Below are positions 29,155 through 38,893 of a DNA stretch of 64,000 bases, piece after piece. The notes beneath the pieces are model-generated. The model made no database searches, was not told where the DNA came from, and worked only from the letters and a program-made list of their open reading frames with translations. The DNA comes from Ktedonobacter robiniae (GTDB lineage: Bacteria > Chloroflexota > Ktedonobacteria > Ktedonobacterales > Ktedonobacteraceae). The stretch covers positions 930,001 through 994,000 of the forward strand of contig NZ_BNJG01000003.1 of NCBI RefSeq assembly GCF_016587375.1. The letters run 5' to 3'. The position numbers were made by a program, and so were the translations under genes. Every line of letters begins with the position of its first letter. Positions within the stretch are counted from its first letter, which is position 1.

Positions 29155-30561
29155 ATGATGGGTACTCAGGTATATGGTACAGAACAACAGGAGTATACTG
29201 CCGGATTCCATATGGCAGAAAAGTACGTCTTCAAATCTGAGCGAGGACTAAGTAAGAAGGTCGTTGAGCAAATTTCCGAAATGAAGGGCGAGCCTGATTG
29301 GATGCGCCAATTCCGCCTCAAGAGTCTGGCCCTCTTTGAGAAACGTCCCATGCCAACCTGGGGCGCTGATTTATCGGGAATCGATTTCGAGAACATTTAC
29401 TACTATATTAAGCCGGTTGCCCAACAGGGAAAGACCTGGGATGACATTCCAGCGGAAATCAAGGAGACCTTTGATCGACTTGGTATTCCGCAGGCTGAGC
29501 AGAAGTTCCTGGCAGGTGTCACGGCGCAGTATGAGAGTGAAGCCGTGTATCACAAGATGCGGGCCGACCTTGAAAAGCTCGGTGTAATTTTTACTGATAT
29601 GGATACGGCTCTGCGCGAATATCCCGACATCGTCAAAGAGCATTTCGGCACCGTTATTCCGCCGTCTGATAACAAATTTGCCTCGCTCAACAGCGCGGTG
29701 TGGAGTGGTGGCAGTTTTGTGTATGTGCCAGAGGGTGTGCGGGTGGAAATCCCTTTGCAAGCCTACTTTCGTATCAATGCTCAGAACATGGGCCAGTTCG
29801 AGCGCACGTTGATTATCGCGGCCCCCGGCTCCTATGTTCACTATGTGGAGGGATGTACCGCACCTTCCTATGCAAGCGACAGCCTGCATAGCGCCGTCGT
29901 AGAGATTAAAGTGATGGAAGGTGCGCGTGTTCGCTACACAACCATCCAAAACTGGTCGAAGAACGTCTATAATCTCGTGACAAAGCGCGCGGTGGCATAC
30001 CGAGACGCGACGATGGAATGGGTCGATGGGAACCTCGGCTCGAAGGTAACGATGAAGTATCCCGCGGTCCTGTTGATGGAGCCAGGTGCTCGTGGTGATA
30101 TTCTCTCAGTAGCATTCGCTAGCGACGGGATGCACCTGGATGCGGGAGCAAAGGTCACGCATCTTGCTCCGCACACGACATCGCAGATTCTCTCGAAGTC
30201 GGTCTCGAAAGGAAATGGTCGAGCTTCTTATCGTGGCCTGGTTCGCGTTAACCCGGGTGCGCACCACACCAAGTCTAGTGTGCGCTGTGATGCGCTCTTG
30301 CTCGATGAGCACGCCCGCACCGATACCTATCCGACGATTCGCGTTGAAGAGAACCAGACTGAAATCGGTCATGAGGCAACCGTCTCGAAGGTTGGTGATG
30401 ATCAGCTTTTCTACCTGATGAGCCGTGGCCTCGATGAGGCAGAGGCCTATTCGTTGATCGTCAATGGCTTCATTGAGCCGATCATGAAGGAACTTCCGAT
30501 GGAGTACGCGGTTGAGTTGAACCGCCTGATCCAGTTGGAGATGTCGGGAAGCGTCGGCTAA
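29155..30561 (+). CDS. sufB: Fe-S cluster assembly scaffold SufB
   Basis: A 468-residue protein matching SufB along its length: KYVFKSERGLSKKVVEQIS near the start, SLNSAVWSGGSFVYVPEGV, FERTLIIAAPGSYVHYVEGC with the scaffold Cys, then GHEATVSKVGDDQLFYLMSR and a C-terminal helix. SufB with SufC and SufD assembles Fe-S clusters on a beta-helix scaffold. No sufC, sufD, sufS or sufU is nearby, so this is an isolated copy. AAGGAG precedes the start. An intrinsic terminator follows. Confidence 0.95.
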   Translation: MMGTQVYGTEQQEYTAGFHMAEKYVFKSERGLSKKVVEQISEMKGEPDWMRQFRLKSLALFEKRPMPTWGADLSGIDFENIYYYIKPVAQQGKTWDDIPAEIKETFDRLGIPQAEQKFLAGVTAQYESEAVYHKMRADLEKLGVIFTDMDTALREYPDIVKEHFGTVIPPSDNKFASLNSAVWSGGSFVYVPEGVRVEIPLQAYFRINAQNMGQFERTLIIAAPGSYVHYVEGCTAPSYASDSLHSAVVEIKVMEGARVRYTTIQNWSKNVYNLVTKRAVAYRDATMEWVDGNLGSKVTMKYPAVLLMEPGARGDILSVAFASDGMHLDAGAKVTHLAPHTTSQILSKSVSKGNGRASYRGLVRVNPGAHHTKSSVRCDALLLDEHARTDTYPTIRVEENQTEIGHEATVSKVGDDQLFYLMSRGLDEAEAYSLIVNGFIEPIMKELPMEYAVELNRLIQLEMSGSVG

Positions 30562-30569
30562 ACGGCAGT

Positions 30570-30613
30570 AACGAGCAGGGATCACTACTCTCGTTATCCT
30601 TGCTCGTTTTTAT
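30570..30613 (+). terminator. Intrinsic terminator after sufB
   Basis: AACGAGCAGGGAT pairs with ATCCTTGCTCGTT (one mismatch) and is followed by TTTTTAT. This is the classical stem plus T-tract. Confidence 0.8.
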
Positions 30614-30620
30614 CGAGCAG

Positions 30621-30673
30621 ATGAAGTGAACCTGGTTCCGTAGATTATTCGCAGAAACCCAGGTTCACTTCAT
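30621..30673. terminator. 15-bp-stem hairpin between convergent sufB and CheB-CheR fusion
   Basis: ATGAAGTGAACCTGG pairs perfectly with CCAGGTTCACTTCAT across a 23-base loop. It ends six bases before the 3' end of the minus-strand fusion gene. Confidence 0.65.
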
Positions 30674-30678
30674 TAGGC

Positions 30679-33600
30679 TTAGTTGCTCTCCTCCACGCTC
30701 TTAACAGTTTTCTGAAGCTGAGCGCCCTGGAATGGTGAAGAAAAACGTTGCCCCTTCCCAGGTGCACTTTCTATCCAGATTCGCCCTCCTTGCTGCTTCG
30801 TGATTCCCGCCGCAAGATATAATCCCAGCCCCGCTCCAGGCGGCCGTTTCTGTTTGGTATCATCACTCACGCGATAGAAACGCTCAAAGATTCTGGTCTG
30901 CAGGTCCTGGGGGATACCCTCGCCATGATCCTGCACACTCACGGTAACCATGTCTGCATCGCCAACAACTCGCACCTCAATAGGTTCTGCCGGCGGAGAA
31001 TATTTGATGGCGTTTGTCAACAGGTTACTGAGCACCTCCCCGGTGCGCACTCGATCCCCGTAGACCTCCGCGTGGGCTTCTTGCGCAAACAAAATGCTGT
31101 GGGACGGGGTTGTGCGCTCGAGCTCTTCACAGATCTCCCGTGCCAAGTCATCTATCGCAAACAACTCCAGATGTAACGACAGCTTCCCTGTTGCAATCGC
31201 CGTTGTATCCAGGAAACTATCGAGCAGGCCCGTAAGCCTGTTCAAGTGCGCATCAATCTTTCCCAGTTGGGTCGCTGATGGCTCATCTCCCGCTTTCGTC
31301 AAGCGCCGTTGAAGCATCTGTAAAGTGAGTTTTGCGCTCGCGATTGGGGTCCTGAGTTCATGGCTGGCTAGACCAAGCAGGGCATCTTTCTGCCGCTCCA
31401 ACTCTTTGCGATCAGTGATATCTTCTATGGCAAGCAGAATCAGGTGACTTCTCACCGATTTGTGCTCATGCAAGACACGGCGGGCATTGAGTAGCATGAC
31501 CTTGTGCCCGATAAGGGGAAAGATGTACTCCACCTCAAAGTCGTGGAAAGGCTGATTTGTGAGACACACCTGTTCTAACAGCATTCGCAGACGGGGAATA
31601 TTCCACTGGGCATTCCCCAGGTCGTAGAGGAAACATCCCTCGGTTTCCCAGGGGGCGACCTTGAAGAATTGGTAGAAGGCGTCATTAGCGCGCTCAACGT
31701 GCAGATCATCAGAGAGCACCACCAGGGGTTCGCGCACCGTCTCCACAATAGCGTCAGCACGCTCCTGGACAACTTTGAGTTGCTCGTTACGTGCCTCGAG
31801 TTCCTGATTGGCGGTGGTCACCTCCTGATTGGAGGTTTCCAGTTCTTCCTGGGAGGCTTCCAGTTCTTCGTTGACGCTTTGCAGTTCTTCATTGCTGGAA
31901 CGGATCTCCTCGTTGGCGGCTTGCAGTTCCTCGTTGGTAGAGTCACGCTCTTCCAGCATCTCCTGCATATCCGCCCGTGTGGTAGCCAGTTCCAGTTCCA
32001 GGGCCGCGTTGCGTCTGGCTGCGGGACCACGCTTGCTCACGCGGCCTGTCTGCTCTCCTGGCGGTGGTGTGGCAGGCATAGGAGGTGCCATATCTTCAAA
32101 GAGCACCAGGAAGTAGTGCTCGGCAGGAGGGCCTTTCAGCGGGATGACCGTCACGCGAATCTCTCTCTCCGCGCCAAAGGTGGCTACCTGCAAGCCCTCC
32201 TTCGTTACCGGGCGATTGTCCTTTCTGGCGGCATGGATGGCCATGCGCAAGCCGAGCCTCAGACCTTCGCGGGCCATTTTGAGCAGGTTCAAGCTCGTCC
32301 TGCCAGGAGCCAGCTCCAGGTAGGAGCCAGTATGCCCGCGCACTTGCAGGATCTCCATCTCCGTATTGATGATCACACTGGCCGGGACATAGCTTGCGAG
32401 CAACAAGCGATCCGCCTCTTGCTGGATATCACCGTTTGGCGTCGTCTCCTCAGGCATTCGGGGGCCTCCTTCCTGCGGATTGCTGGTTGACAATACTCCC
32501 TCGCCCGTTACGACACTGAGGGGATAGCTGGGCTTACTGGCTTCTCTGGCATAGAGTTTCTGGCGGCGCTCGACAGGAGTAAAGAGCCGTGATAGGGGAT
32601 CGACGTTTTCCGAGACCCCCAGCAAGAGAAACCTATGCGGCTTCAGCGCGTAATGGAAGGTCTGGATCACCTTCTGCTGTAAAGCCGGTTCCAGATAGAT
32701 GAGTACATTGCGACAACTTACCAGGTCCAATTGAGCGAATGGAGGATCTTTTATCACGTTGTGTAGCGCAAAAATACACCGCTCGCGGATCGCCTGGCTA
32801 ATGCGGTAGCTCCCCTTTTCCCAGTCGACCGGGGTGAAGAATCGCTCCAAGCGCGCGGGAGAGACCGCGCTGAGTGCGGTCTCTGGATAGACGCCAGTCC
32901 TGGCCCGTTCGAGTACCCTGGAATTGATATCGGTTGCAAGAAGTTGAATGGGAGGCATTAACGAGCGCTCCTCCAGGAATTCAAGCAAGCAGATGACCAG
33001 CGAGTACACTTCTTCGCCAGTGGAGCATCCCGGGACCCAGATTCTAATGGCATCCCCTGGAGTAAGATGCTGCGCGATGTCGGGAAAGGCGTAGTGGGTG
33101 AGAGCATCAAAGGCTGCTTCGTCACGAAAAAAACTGGTGACCGAGATCAGCACATCCTGGTACAAGGCATCTATTTCGGCAGGGTGCTCGCGCAGATAGG
33201 TCGCGTACTCCGCAAAGTGTTCGATTTGTAGCACAGCCATGCGATGCAGAATGCGCCGTTTAAGTGTGCCTCGCTTGTATGTGAGAAAATCGACGCCTGT
33301 CTGTTGTCTGAGCCCCAGGAGAATAGTGGTCAGAGATTGCTCCTCTTCCTGAAGTGTCTCGACCGGTTCCGCAATCTGAGCCTGGGAGATATAGGAGTGG
33401 GAACTCAACCGGGTAAGTACGCTGGCAATGCCCTCTGGTGGCAGTACGTGGTCGACACACCCGGCAGCGATGGCATTGCGCGGCATCTGCGGGAAGGCAG
33501 CGGAGTGTTCATCCTGCGCAAAGGTGATGCCTCCTTCGGCCTTGATCTCCTGCAGGCCCATGGTGCCATCGGAGGCAGTGCCCGAGAGCAATACTCCGAT

Positions 33601-34011
33601 TGCTTGTTGACCGCGTTCGTGTGCCAGGGAACGGAAGAACGTATCAATCAAGAAGGGCTGTCCGAGACCCGGTAGCCTGGGGGAGAACTTGAGTGTACCT
33701 TGCTCGAGTGTCAATTCGGCTTGCGGGGGGATCACGTAGACATGATCCAGCTCCAGAATCATGTCATCCTGTGCTTCGTGTACAGGCATGGGTGCGATGT
33801 GGGCAAGCAGGGAGGGCAAGAGACTAGCGCGAGTTGGATCCAGGTGCTGGATCACGACGTAGGCCATGCCCGTGGCCGCTGGCAGACCCCTGAGCAATTG
33901 GGTAAAGGCTTCCAGTCCTCCGGCGGAGGCTCCAATACCCACAACAGGGAAGCCCGGCTGTCCGGATGGTGACTCGTGGAAGGCACAATTTGTGTCAAAG
34001 GTGGTATCCAT
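30679..34011 (-). CDS. CheB-CheR-PAS-histidine kinase fusion
   Basis: A 1,110-residue signalling protein. Order: CheB methylesterase domain without receiver (Ser29 in GIGASAGGLEAF, His56 in QHLDPTR, Asp in SGTASDGTMGL); CheR methyltransferase (about 225-490, SAM loop WVPGCSTGEEVYSL); a PAS-like segment; a long Glu/Asn-rich coiled coil (about 660-740); a second PAS (about 745-860); HisKA with LASHELRTPIASAKL; ATPase with DHGEGIPQDLQ and GAGLGLYLAAG. It has no receiver or membrane part, so it is cytosolic. Such fusions are thought to control two-component output rather than swimming. Adjacent to, and same strand as, an AAA+ gene. Confidence 0.92.
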   Translation of the reverse strand: MDTTFDTNCAFHESPSGQPGFPVVGIGASAGGLEAFTQLLRGLPAATGMAYVVIQHLDPTRASLLPSLLAHIAPMPVHEAQDDMILELDHVYVIPPQAELTLEQGTLKFSPRLPGLGQPFLIDTFFRSLAHERGQQAIGVLLSGTASDGTMGLQEIKAEGGITFAQDEHSAAFPQMPRNAIAAGCVDHVLPPEGIASVLTRLSSHSYISQAQIAEPVETLQEEEQSLTTILLGLRQQTGVDFLTYKRGTLKRRILHRMAVLQIEHFAEYATYLREHPAEIDALYQDVLISVTSFFRDEAAFDALTHYAFPDIAQHLTPGDAIRIWVPGCSTGEEVYSLVICLLEFLEERSLMPPIQLLATDINSRVLERARTGVYPETALSAVSPARLERFFTPVDWEKGSYRISQAIRERCIFALHNVIKDPPFAQLDLVSCRNVLIYLEPALQQKVIQTFHYALKPHRFLLLGVSENVDPLSRLFTPVERRQKLYAREASKPSYPLSVVTGEGVLSTSNPQEGGPRMPEETTPNGDIQQEADRLLLASYVPASVIINTEMEILQVRGHTGSYLELAPGRTSLNLLKMAREGLRLGLRMAIHAARKDNRPVTKEGLQVATFGAEREIRVTVIPLKGPPAEHYFLVLFEDMAPPMPATPPPGEQTGRVSKRGPAARRNAALELELATTRADMQEMLEERDSTNEELQAANEEIRSSNEELQSVNEELEASQEELETSNQEVTTANQELEARNEQLKVVQERADAIVETVREPLVVLSDDLHVERANDAFYQFFKVAPWETEGCFLYDLGNAQWNIPRLRMLLEQVCLTNQPFHDFEVEYIFPLIGHKVMLLNARRVLHEHKSVRSHLILLAIEDITDRKELERQKDALLGLASHELRTPIASAKLTLQMLQRRLTKAGDEPSATQLGKIDAHLNRLTGLLDSFLDTTAIATGKLSLHLELFAIDDLAREICEELERTTPSHSILFAQEAHAEVYGDRVRTGEVLSNLLTNAIKYSPPAEPIEVRVVGDADMVTVSVQDHGEGIPQDLQTRIFERFYRVSDDTKQKRPPGAGLGLYLAAGITKQQGGRIWIESAPGKGQRFSSPFQGAQLQKTVKSVEESN

Positions 34012-34113
34012 GGTGTTCTCTCTTGGGCGTCCTCTGTTTGCCTAGCACTTCTCTTTCTATCAGGATAAACCCAGTTGCACTTTTCTCTGTCTCTCCTCTC
34101 TTTTTTACTATCT

Positions 34114-35994
34114 TTACCAACTCCGATCCTCCCGATCCTCGCGATCAGGATATTGCGCCGGCTCATTCTTCTCTGCGCGGATCTTGGCTCGCAACATCTG
34201 GCGATCTGCCAATTCGAGGGCACATTGAGGGGGCAGGAGTTCCGTATCATTACAGGCCTCAATTGCAAGCAGTGTATAATACCGAGCGATAGAAGGCGTG
34301 GCCGGGCGAATATAGTTGAGCGCCTGTTCGGCATCTGCGCCCACAATTTGCGTTTGTTGCGCACGTCGGGCAAGTTTCTTGGCCTTTGCTACGACAGCAG
34401 CAATATCAGCCGCGCTGTAATCATTCGAGCGGGTGGCAATGATGGTGACGGCCTCATTTGTAATGCCAATAGTTTGCCCCTTTGCCTGGGCACGGACAAT
34501 GCGTGCGCGTGCTTCTTCGTTAGGAAGTAAGACTGGAATGACTGCATCCATGCGACCAAAACGCAGGAGCGCCTGATCAATGAGATCTGGTCTGTTGGAT
34601 GCAAAGAACGCCACCATCTTACCACGTAAGGTTTCATCGCTCATAAACTGGAGCATTTGATTGAACAGATTACGCGCCACTGGATTGCTTTCGCTGCCAC
34701 GGCTCGACATATCTGACTGATCTAACTCGTCGAAAAATACCAGGACGGGAGTCAATGCACGCGCAAATTCAAAGAAGCGTTTCAGCTTATTTTCACTCTC
34801 ACCGACATATTTACTCAAGATGTTTTCTGTGCGCAACATCACCGCGTTAAAGCCCACTTCTTTTGCTAGAGCTCTGACGAAATAGGTTTTCCCCGTGCCT
34901 GGAGGTCCTACGAGTAACACACCTTTGGGAACGTCATCGAGCCCACGCGTTAATGGTTCGATCAGCTCTGATCTTGCCCAACTGGTGAGATGGTCCATGC
35001 CGCCGAGGGCAGCGAAGCCCTGTTCCAGTGGTTCAATCATTTCTGCAACCTCGGAAAACTCGCTGGTGATGATGGCATCTTTCCTGGACTTGACGAGTTG
35101 ACGGCTCACGCCTCCTAACCGATACGCCAAAAGTAAGATCTCCTCCAAATGGCGTAGGTTCAAGCCAGCAGTCAGATTCGCCATTTCTTCTGTGTTCACA
35201 TCAAGGAGCGAAATAGGCTTATTACGCTCTTCGCGCTTTGCAAGATACCGCCGTAGGTACATCAGTCGGTCTTCACGTGTTGGCAGAGGGACATCGATTA
35301 CTTTATATCCTGATCCAGAAGCACGAAGATCAGCATGCAATTCAGGGATTTTAGCCACTAAAAGAAAGATGGGATTATTGCTTTTGCCGAGCGTTGTATC
35401 CTGGCCCCAGCGCAGCAAGAGGCCCAGGATATCACGATCCGTGGGACTCATAGTGGCCTTTTCTTGCACATTGGGACAAATGAGCTCAGAAAAGTCGAGG
35501 ATGACTGCCACTTTTCCCCTGGCCTTGGGAGCACGCAAGAGGGTTTCAAGAAGACGAAGCGCTTCGACCGGCCCAGGCGAGCCCCCAAAGGGACCATCTG
35601 AGCCTAAATTTGCATCCTGGCCCGGGCTATTCAAGCAAGAATTCAGTTCGTCCAGCATGGCTGTGCTATCCTTAGAAAGTGGGGCGGTAGCTCCGATTCC
35701 CTGGGAGTTGACCAGCTTCACTGCCTTGGCACGCATAGATTCCATAGTAAAGCGAAATCCACCTGCTCGATCATAACGCAAGACGATCTCCCGTTTTTCG
35801 GCGAGTGCATTTTCCAGATAACCACGTTGGGACACACCACTGACCACAAAACCATAAATATCACCGGTCAAAATAAAGCCGTGCGTAGCGCCTGCGATAT
35901 ATGTCTCTTTGTACTCGTTGAACCAGGCTGGCACAGGAATTTCTAGCGCGCACTGATCATCCAGCATGCCCGAGGTGGTACTACCCTCTGTCAT
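34114..35994 (-). CDS. Double-AAA+ ATPase with degenerate first module (Ycf46-like)
   Basis: A 626-residue protein. The first 300 residues look like a degenerate AAA module without a clear Walker A but with VAVILDFSELICPN. The second is complete: Walker A LLVGPPGTGKTYFVRAL, Walker B VLVFFDELDQSD, sensor 1 FFASNRPDL and an Arg finger/second region of homology FGRMDAVIPVLLP. This layout resembles the Ycf46/proteasome-like ATPase group. AGAGAGGC precedes the start. Function is unknown; remodelling of protein complexes is expected from the family. Confidence 0.82.
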   Translation of the reverse strand: MTEGSTTSGMLDDQCALEIPVPAWFNEYKETYIAGATHGFILTGDIYGFVVSGVSQRGYLENALAEKREIVLRYDRAGGFRFTMESMRAKAVKLVNSQGIGATAPLSKDSTAMLDELNSCLNSPGQDANLGSDGPFGGSPGPVEALRLLETLLRAPKARGKVAVILDFSELICPNVQEKATMSPTDRDILGLLLRWGQDTTLGKSNNPIFLLVAKIPELHADLRASGSGYKVIDVPLPTREDRLMYLRRYLAKREERNKPISLLDVNTEEMANLTAGLNLRHLEEILLLAYRLGGVSRQLVKSRKDAIITSEFSEVAEMIEPLEQGFAALGGMDHLTSWARSELIEPLTRGLDDVPKGVLLVGPPGTGKTYFVRALAKEVGFNAVMLRTENILSKYVGESENKLKRFFEFARALTPVLVFFDELDQSDMSSRGSESNPVARNLFNQMLQFMSDETLRGKMVAFFASNRPDLIDQALLRFGRMDAVIPVLLPNEEARARIVRAQAKGQTIGITNEAVTIIATRSNDYSAADIAAVVAKAKKLARRAQQTQIVGADAEQALNYIRPATPSIARYYTLLAIEACNDTELLPPQCALELADRQMLRAKIRAEKNEPAQYPDREDREDRSW

Positions 35995-36162
35995 GATTGC
36001 CTCTCTTTCTCTTTGACGTTTTTCCTCTAGCAGAGCTCAGGTCGCCTGACAAGAGGAGTGAGCACTTCTATTTTTGCTCTACACCCTCCTAACAAACTCA
36101 GGAATACAAGATGACCCGTTTTTGTTCTTTTACTCCATGCCCACTCAAGCCTTTTTGTCTTT

Positions 36163-36213
36163 ATGAAGTTGACCCGTGTCTGTAGATGTTCTACAGACAC
36201 GGGTCAACTTCAT
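36163..36213. terminator. Perfect 24-bp-stem hairpin
   Basis: ATGAAGTTGACCCGTGTCTG begins a 24-base arm paired perfectly across a TGT loop. It lies 169 bases before the AAA+ start, in the 430-base gap 35995-36427 that contains no gene. Confidence 0.68.
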
Positions 36214-36348
36214 AAAAGGCGATTTGAAGCTCGCTCGAACAGGTTCGCCCCCTAAAAGGCACCTCACAGCCACCATAGTGAAAAGCAAAGGAAATCCCAT
36301 GCGTATAGCCGTTTTATCATCTTGACCGGGTCGCCAAGAGGCATTAAA

Positions 36349-36389
36349 AGGAGTGCGCTAAGAGCCTATTGATCTCTTAGCGCACTCCT
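36349..36389. terminator. 16-bp-stem hairpin after SRPBCC gene
   Basis: AGGAGTGCGCTAAGAG pairs perfectly with CTCTTAGCGCACTCCT across a 9-base loop, 38 bases downstream of the minus-strand SRPBCC gene's stop codon. Confidence 0.68.
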
Positions 36390-36427
36390 GCTAACATCCT
36401 TTCGCTTTTGAACATTAGGCGTCATAC

Positions 36428-37423
36428 TCACCTCGTCTCATCATCTAATGATCGTCCTCGAATAAGATTTTTCCACTGGGATTCAGCTTTCTCGTCTGCT
36501 ACAGGCTCTGACGTTTCATCTTTCCGCGGTTTCAACGAACGTGCCGTCATTGGGCCTGCGTCATGTTGTGGAAAACGCTCATGTCTGGCATCTTGATCGC
36601 CAAAGGCAGTACGCTCCATTGAAGCGTTCCTTCCCCCTATGGTATCATGCACTGGATCTAACTCGTGTGTGATGCCTTTCTGTCTCTTTTCTCTCTCTTC
36701 CTTTGCATGTTTTTCTTGCAGATCAAACTCTTTTTGTCGCTGCAACGCCTCATCTTGCGCTCTAACCGCATCCTGCACCTGTTGCCTTTTTTGTTGCGCT
36801 CCGGCTTGCTGGACCTCGTGCTCTCGCTTTTCCTCCTCTCGTTCAGATGCCACTCTTTTCTCTCTCTCTCGCAGATGCACTGGAGACATTTTCGGATCAT
36901 CCTTCATTGCCGCCCGTTGTCTCTCCGTCGTTTCCCCTCTTGTGAATGCGCTCTCTTGGTGAAACAGGTAGTGCGACGACATTGGATCCGATGTTTCCTG
37001 AGGGGCCTCCTCTACCATTCTGGTGAAGTTCTGCATCTCCTTTTCCAGTACGGTTTGAAAATGGCTATCTATTCCCAGCCATTCTGCCATTCTCCCAACG
37101 ATACCCATCGGAGGGTCATGGTGGATGAAGACATCTACTACTGTCTGCTCAGCTCCTAAAGGCGTAAACTTGATCGTACCTCTATTCTGCAACCCCTTTA
37201 TCGATCTCCAGCCTACCTGCCGCTCAGGAATCCAGTTCTCATTCACAGCATCCCACTCTTGTTTTCCTGCTACCTGTACAACCCAATGACTCCGTTGAGT
37301 GTCATAGTACGTCACCTCCCGAACGGAATGCATATACTTTGGGAAATCATGAAAATGTGTAAAGAACGCATAGGCATTCTTTACTGATGTAGGTACAAGT
37401 ACCGTTACATGATGCTCACCCAT
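36428..37423 (-). CDS. SRPBCC-domain protein with long charged coiled-coil tail
   Basis: A 331-residue protein. The first 150 residues form an SRPBCC (START-like) domain, e.g. VPTSVKNAYAFFTHFHDFPK and IHHDPPMGIVGRMAEWLG, close to the oligoketide-cyclase/YndB type. The rest is about 180 residues of Glu/Lys/Arg/Gln-rich sequence predicted to be coiled coil (REREKRVASEREEEKREH). The tail is unusual for this family. I prefer the second ATG (37423), five bases after GGGAGG. No neighbouring gene hints at a substrate; stress-envelope or lipid binding are possible. Confidence 0.7.
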   Translation of the reverse strand: MGEHHVTVLVPTSVKNAYAFFTHFHDFPKYMHSVREVTYYDTQRSHWVVQVAGKQEWDAVNENWIPERQVGWRSIKGLQNRGTIKFTPLGAEQTVVDVFIHHDPPMGIVGRMAEWLGIDSHFQTVLEKEMQNFTRMVEEAPQETSDPMSSHYLFHQESAFTRGETTERQRAAMKDDPKMSPVHLREREKRVASEREEEKREHEVQQAGAQQKRQQVQDAVRAQDEALQRQKEFDLQEKHAKEEREKRQKGITHELDPVHDTIGGRNASMERTAFGDQDARHERFPQHDAGPMTARSLKPRKDETSEPVADEKAESQWKNLIRGRSLDDETR

Positions 37424-37426
37424 CAT

Positions 37427-38152
37427 TCCCTCCCTCTCACTTTACCAACACAACAATGAGCTGCCCAAAGGAGCAGGCCCTGGTCCGTTTTGGTGCCATA
37501 CGCGTGCTCTGCTACAGGGCGCATCTCTTCACACTCCAGCTTTTAGACATTTAGAGGGATATAACTCTGCTACCCTCCTTTTTTGTATAAAATGCGCATT
37601 TTATCTGGAACGTGTTGGGATTGCTCTTCATTTACCGATTGATGTTGAGAGGCTCGAAGAGGATGCCTCTCCAGCATACTCTACAATTAATTTATCTTTA
37701 GTTTATAAAAAAACAATACCATGTTTTTGAAATTTTGTCCACTATTATTAACCTAACGCGGATTTTTGTGGTTGGGAATGTCAATAGCTTTTCTGTTTGT
37801 GCTTTTAGTAATACTATATTGGCCATTGGGCATTATAGATCTTAGAGCAGATCATACTTTGTGCATGCATGCCTCTTCACACTTGCTATCTGCTCTACCT
37901 GATCGAAGGTAGAAGCAACTGCCAGGATACAACCAGGAGGAAATTATTCCACAGATGAAGTGTGAGTAGTTTTCCTGGCTAAAAAATCCGAAGTCAATGT
38001 TGTTTCTTAACAGAATCAATTGAGTAGTATATCTTACCTTCCCCCCACTTCACCAAATCGGGGCAACGCCTTTTGGAGTTGCCCCAAAAGGACCGCAGTA
38101 TTGTTCTTGAACAAAGGGATAGGAATGAAGAATAATCCCTACTCTCTTTCGT
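37427..38152. other. Long intergenic region with a possible degenerate micro-protein locus
   Basis: About 725 bases without a standard gene. At 37779-37910 a 43-residue frame with a hydrophobic start (MSIAFLFVLLVILYWP) lacks a good ribosome site. Downstream, GCCTCTTCACACTTGCTATC (37871-37890) matches the leader of the micro-protein gene at 28886 (28789 on), and AGGAGG at 37942 precedes only a 4-codon frame, so this may be a decayed fourth copy of that locus. The rest shows nothing clear. Confidence 0.35.
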
Positions 38153-38341
38153 TCACCGTTCATAGGTCGCCGTGAGCCATGTACGCCCGAAGATATCCCG
38201 TCCCGCTACTGTACAAGAGACCAGTCGCCAGCCTCGTTCTGTGTGACGTTTCAAGTCATGTTCATACTTCTGATACGATGAACGCAACAGGCCGGGCCTA
38301 TAACTCTTTCCTTCTTGCTGTGATATGGCAGGTTGTGACAT
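38153..38341 (-). CDS. Small basic protein (DUF4177-like tail)
   Basis: Encodes 62 residues ending in YEHDLKRHTERGWRLVSCTV then TWLTATYER. The WRLVS strand and aromatic C-terminus resemble small DUF4177-type proteins, whose function is unknown. The ATG at 38341 has AAGGA seven bases upstream and is better than the TTG at 38368. No signal peptide. It stands alone. Confidence 0.55.
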   Translation of the reverse strand: MSQPAISQQEGKSYRPGLLRSSYQKYEHDLKRHTERGWRLVSCTVAGRDIFGRTWLTATYER

Positions 38342-38557
38342 TGCTTTTTCCTTCTCACCCGTGAACAACCCGGGTCTTTTCTTCTGAACTCTACCGTTGT
38401 CGTCAAATAGATATCCTTCTAACTTCTCGCTTCATAGCTCCATTCTATCTTATTCGCTTGCCCAGGATCTGGGGGTATTCTATTTATTAGTTGAATTTTA
38501 CATAAAAAGCAATGAAATCAAAATAGCATAGCTTAGATATATATTTGTATTTTTCTC

Positions 38558-38601
38558 AAAAATAGTGTATACTAAAAGCAGCCCATAGAGCTTTTTATGA
38601 G
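38558..38601 (+). promoter_or_regulatory. Shared promoter/leader element, copy B
   Basis: AAAAATAGTGTATACTAAAA followed by CCCATAGAGCTTTTTATGAG, matching the element at 28724-28768 outside the duplication. Confidence 0.55.
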
Positions 38602-38764
38602 TCAAGCCTCTCACACCATGTCCCTCGTAACTACTAACGTTCTGAGCGTTCCTCTTTCCATTCAGCAGACATGATTGCCACAATGGTTGCGTTCGCGCTC
38701 TCGCGTTTGTGCCTCCTCTCTTCCTTCAGGCATAGGCATCTGGAGGCAAACCATACAGGATCAC

Positions 38765-38893
38765 ATGATTATGCGACTCTTCATTCTCCCCTTGCTCCTC
38801 TTCGTCCTCCTAGTGTATCTTCTCTGGTTCAGGGAAATACAGGACCGGCGCCAACGAGCCCACCAAGGGATAGCGACACCATCTCTTCGATAA
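38765..38893 (+). CDS. 42-residue micro-membrane protein, copy 1
   Basis: MIMRLFILPLLLFVLLVYLL is followed by WFREIQDRRQRAHQG and a short tail. One membrane span then a basic amphipathic stretch. AGGA lies a few bases ahead of the ATG. Near-identical to 41832-41933 except for the C-terminus, where the copy stops earlier; the conserved core through RRQRAH suggests selection on the protein. Confidence 0.5.
   Translation: MIMRLFILPLLLFVLLVYLLWFREIQDRRQRAHQGIATPSLR

Noticed and set aside
31669..32490. 273-codon plus-strand frame
   Set aside because: It is the complement of the CheB-CheR fusion's coiled-coil region; its Leu/Gly/Gln repetition mirrors the Glu/Asn codons of the true frame.
35192..35776. 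194-codon plus-strand frame
   Set aside because: It is antisense to the AAA+ gene, whose motifs are convincing, and is Arg/Ser-rich as expected for a shadow.
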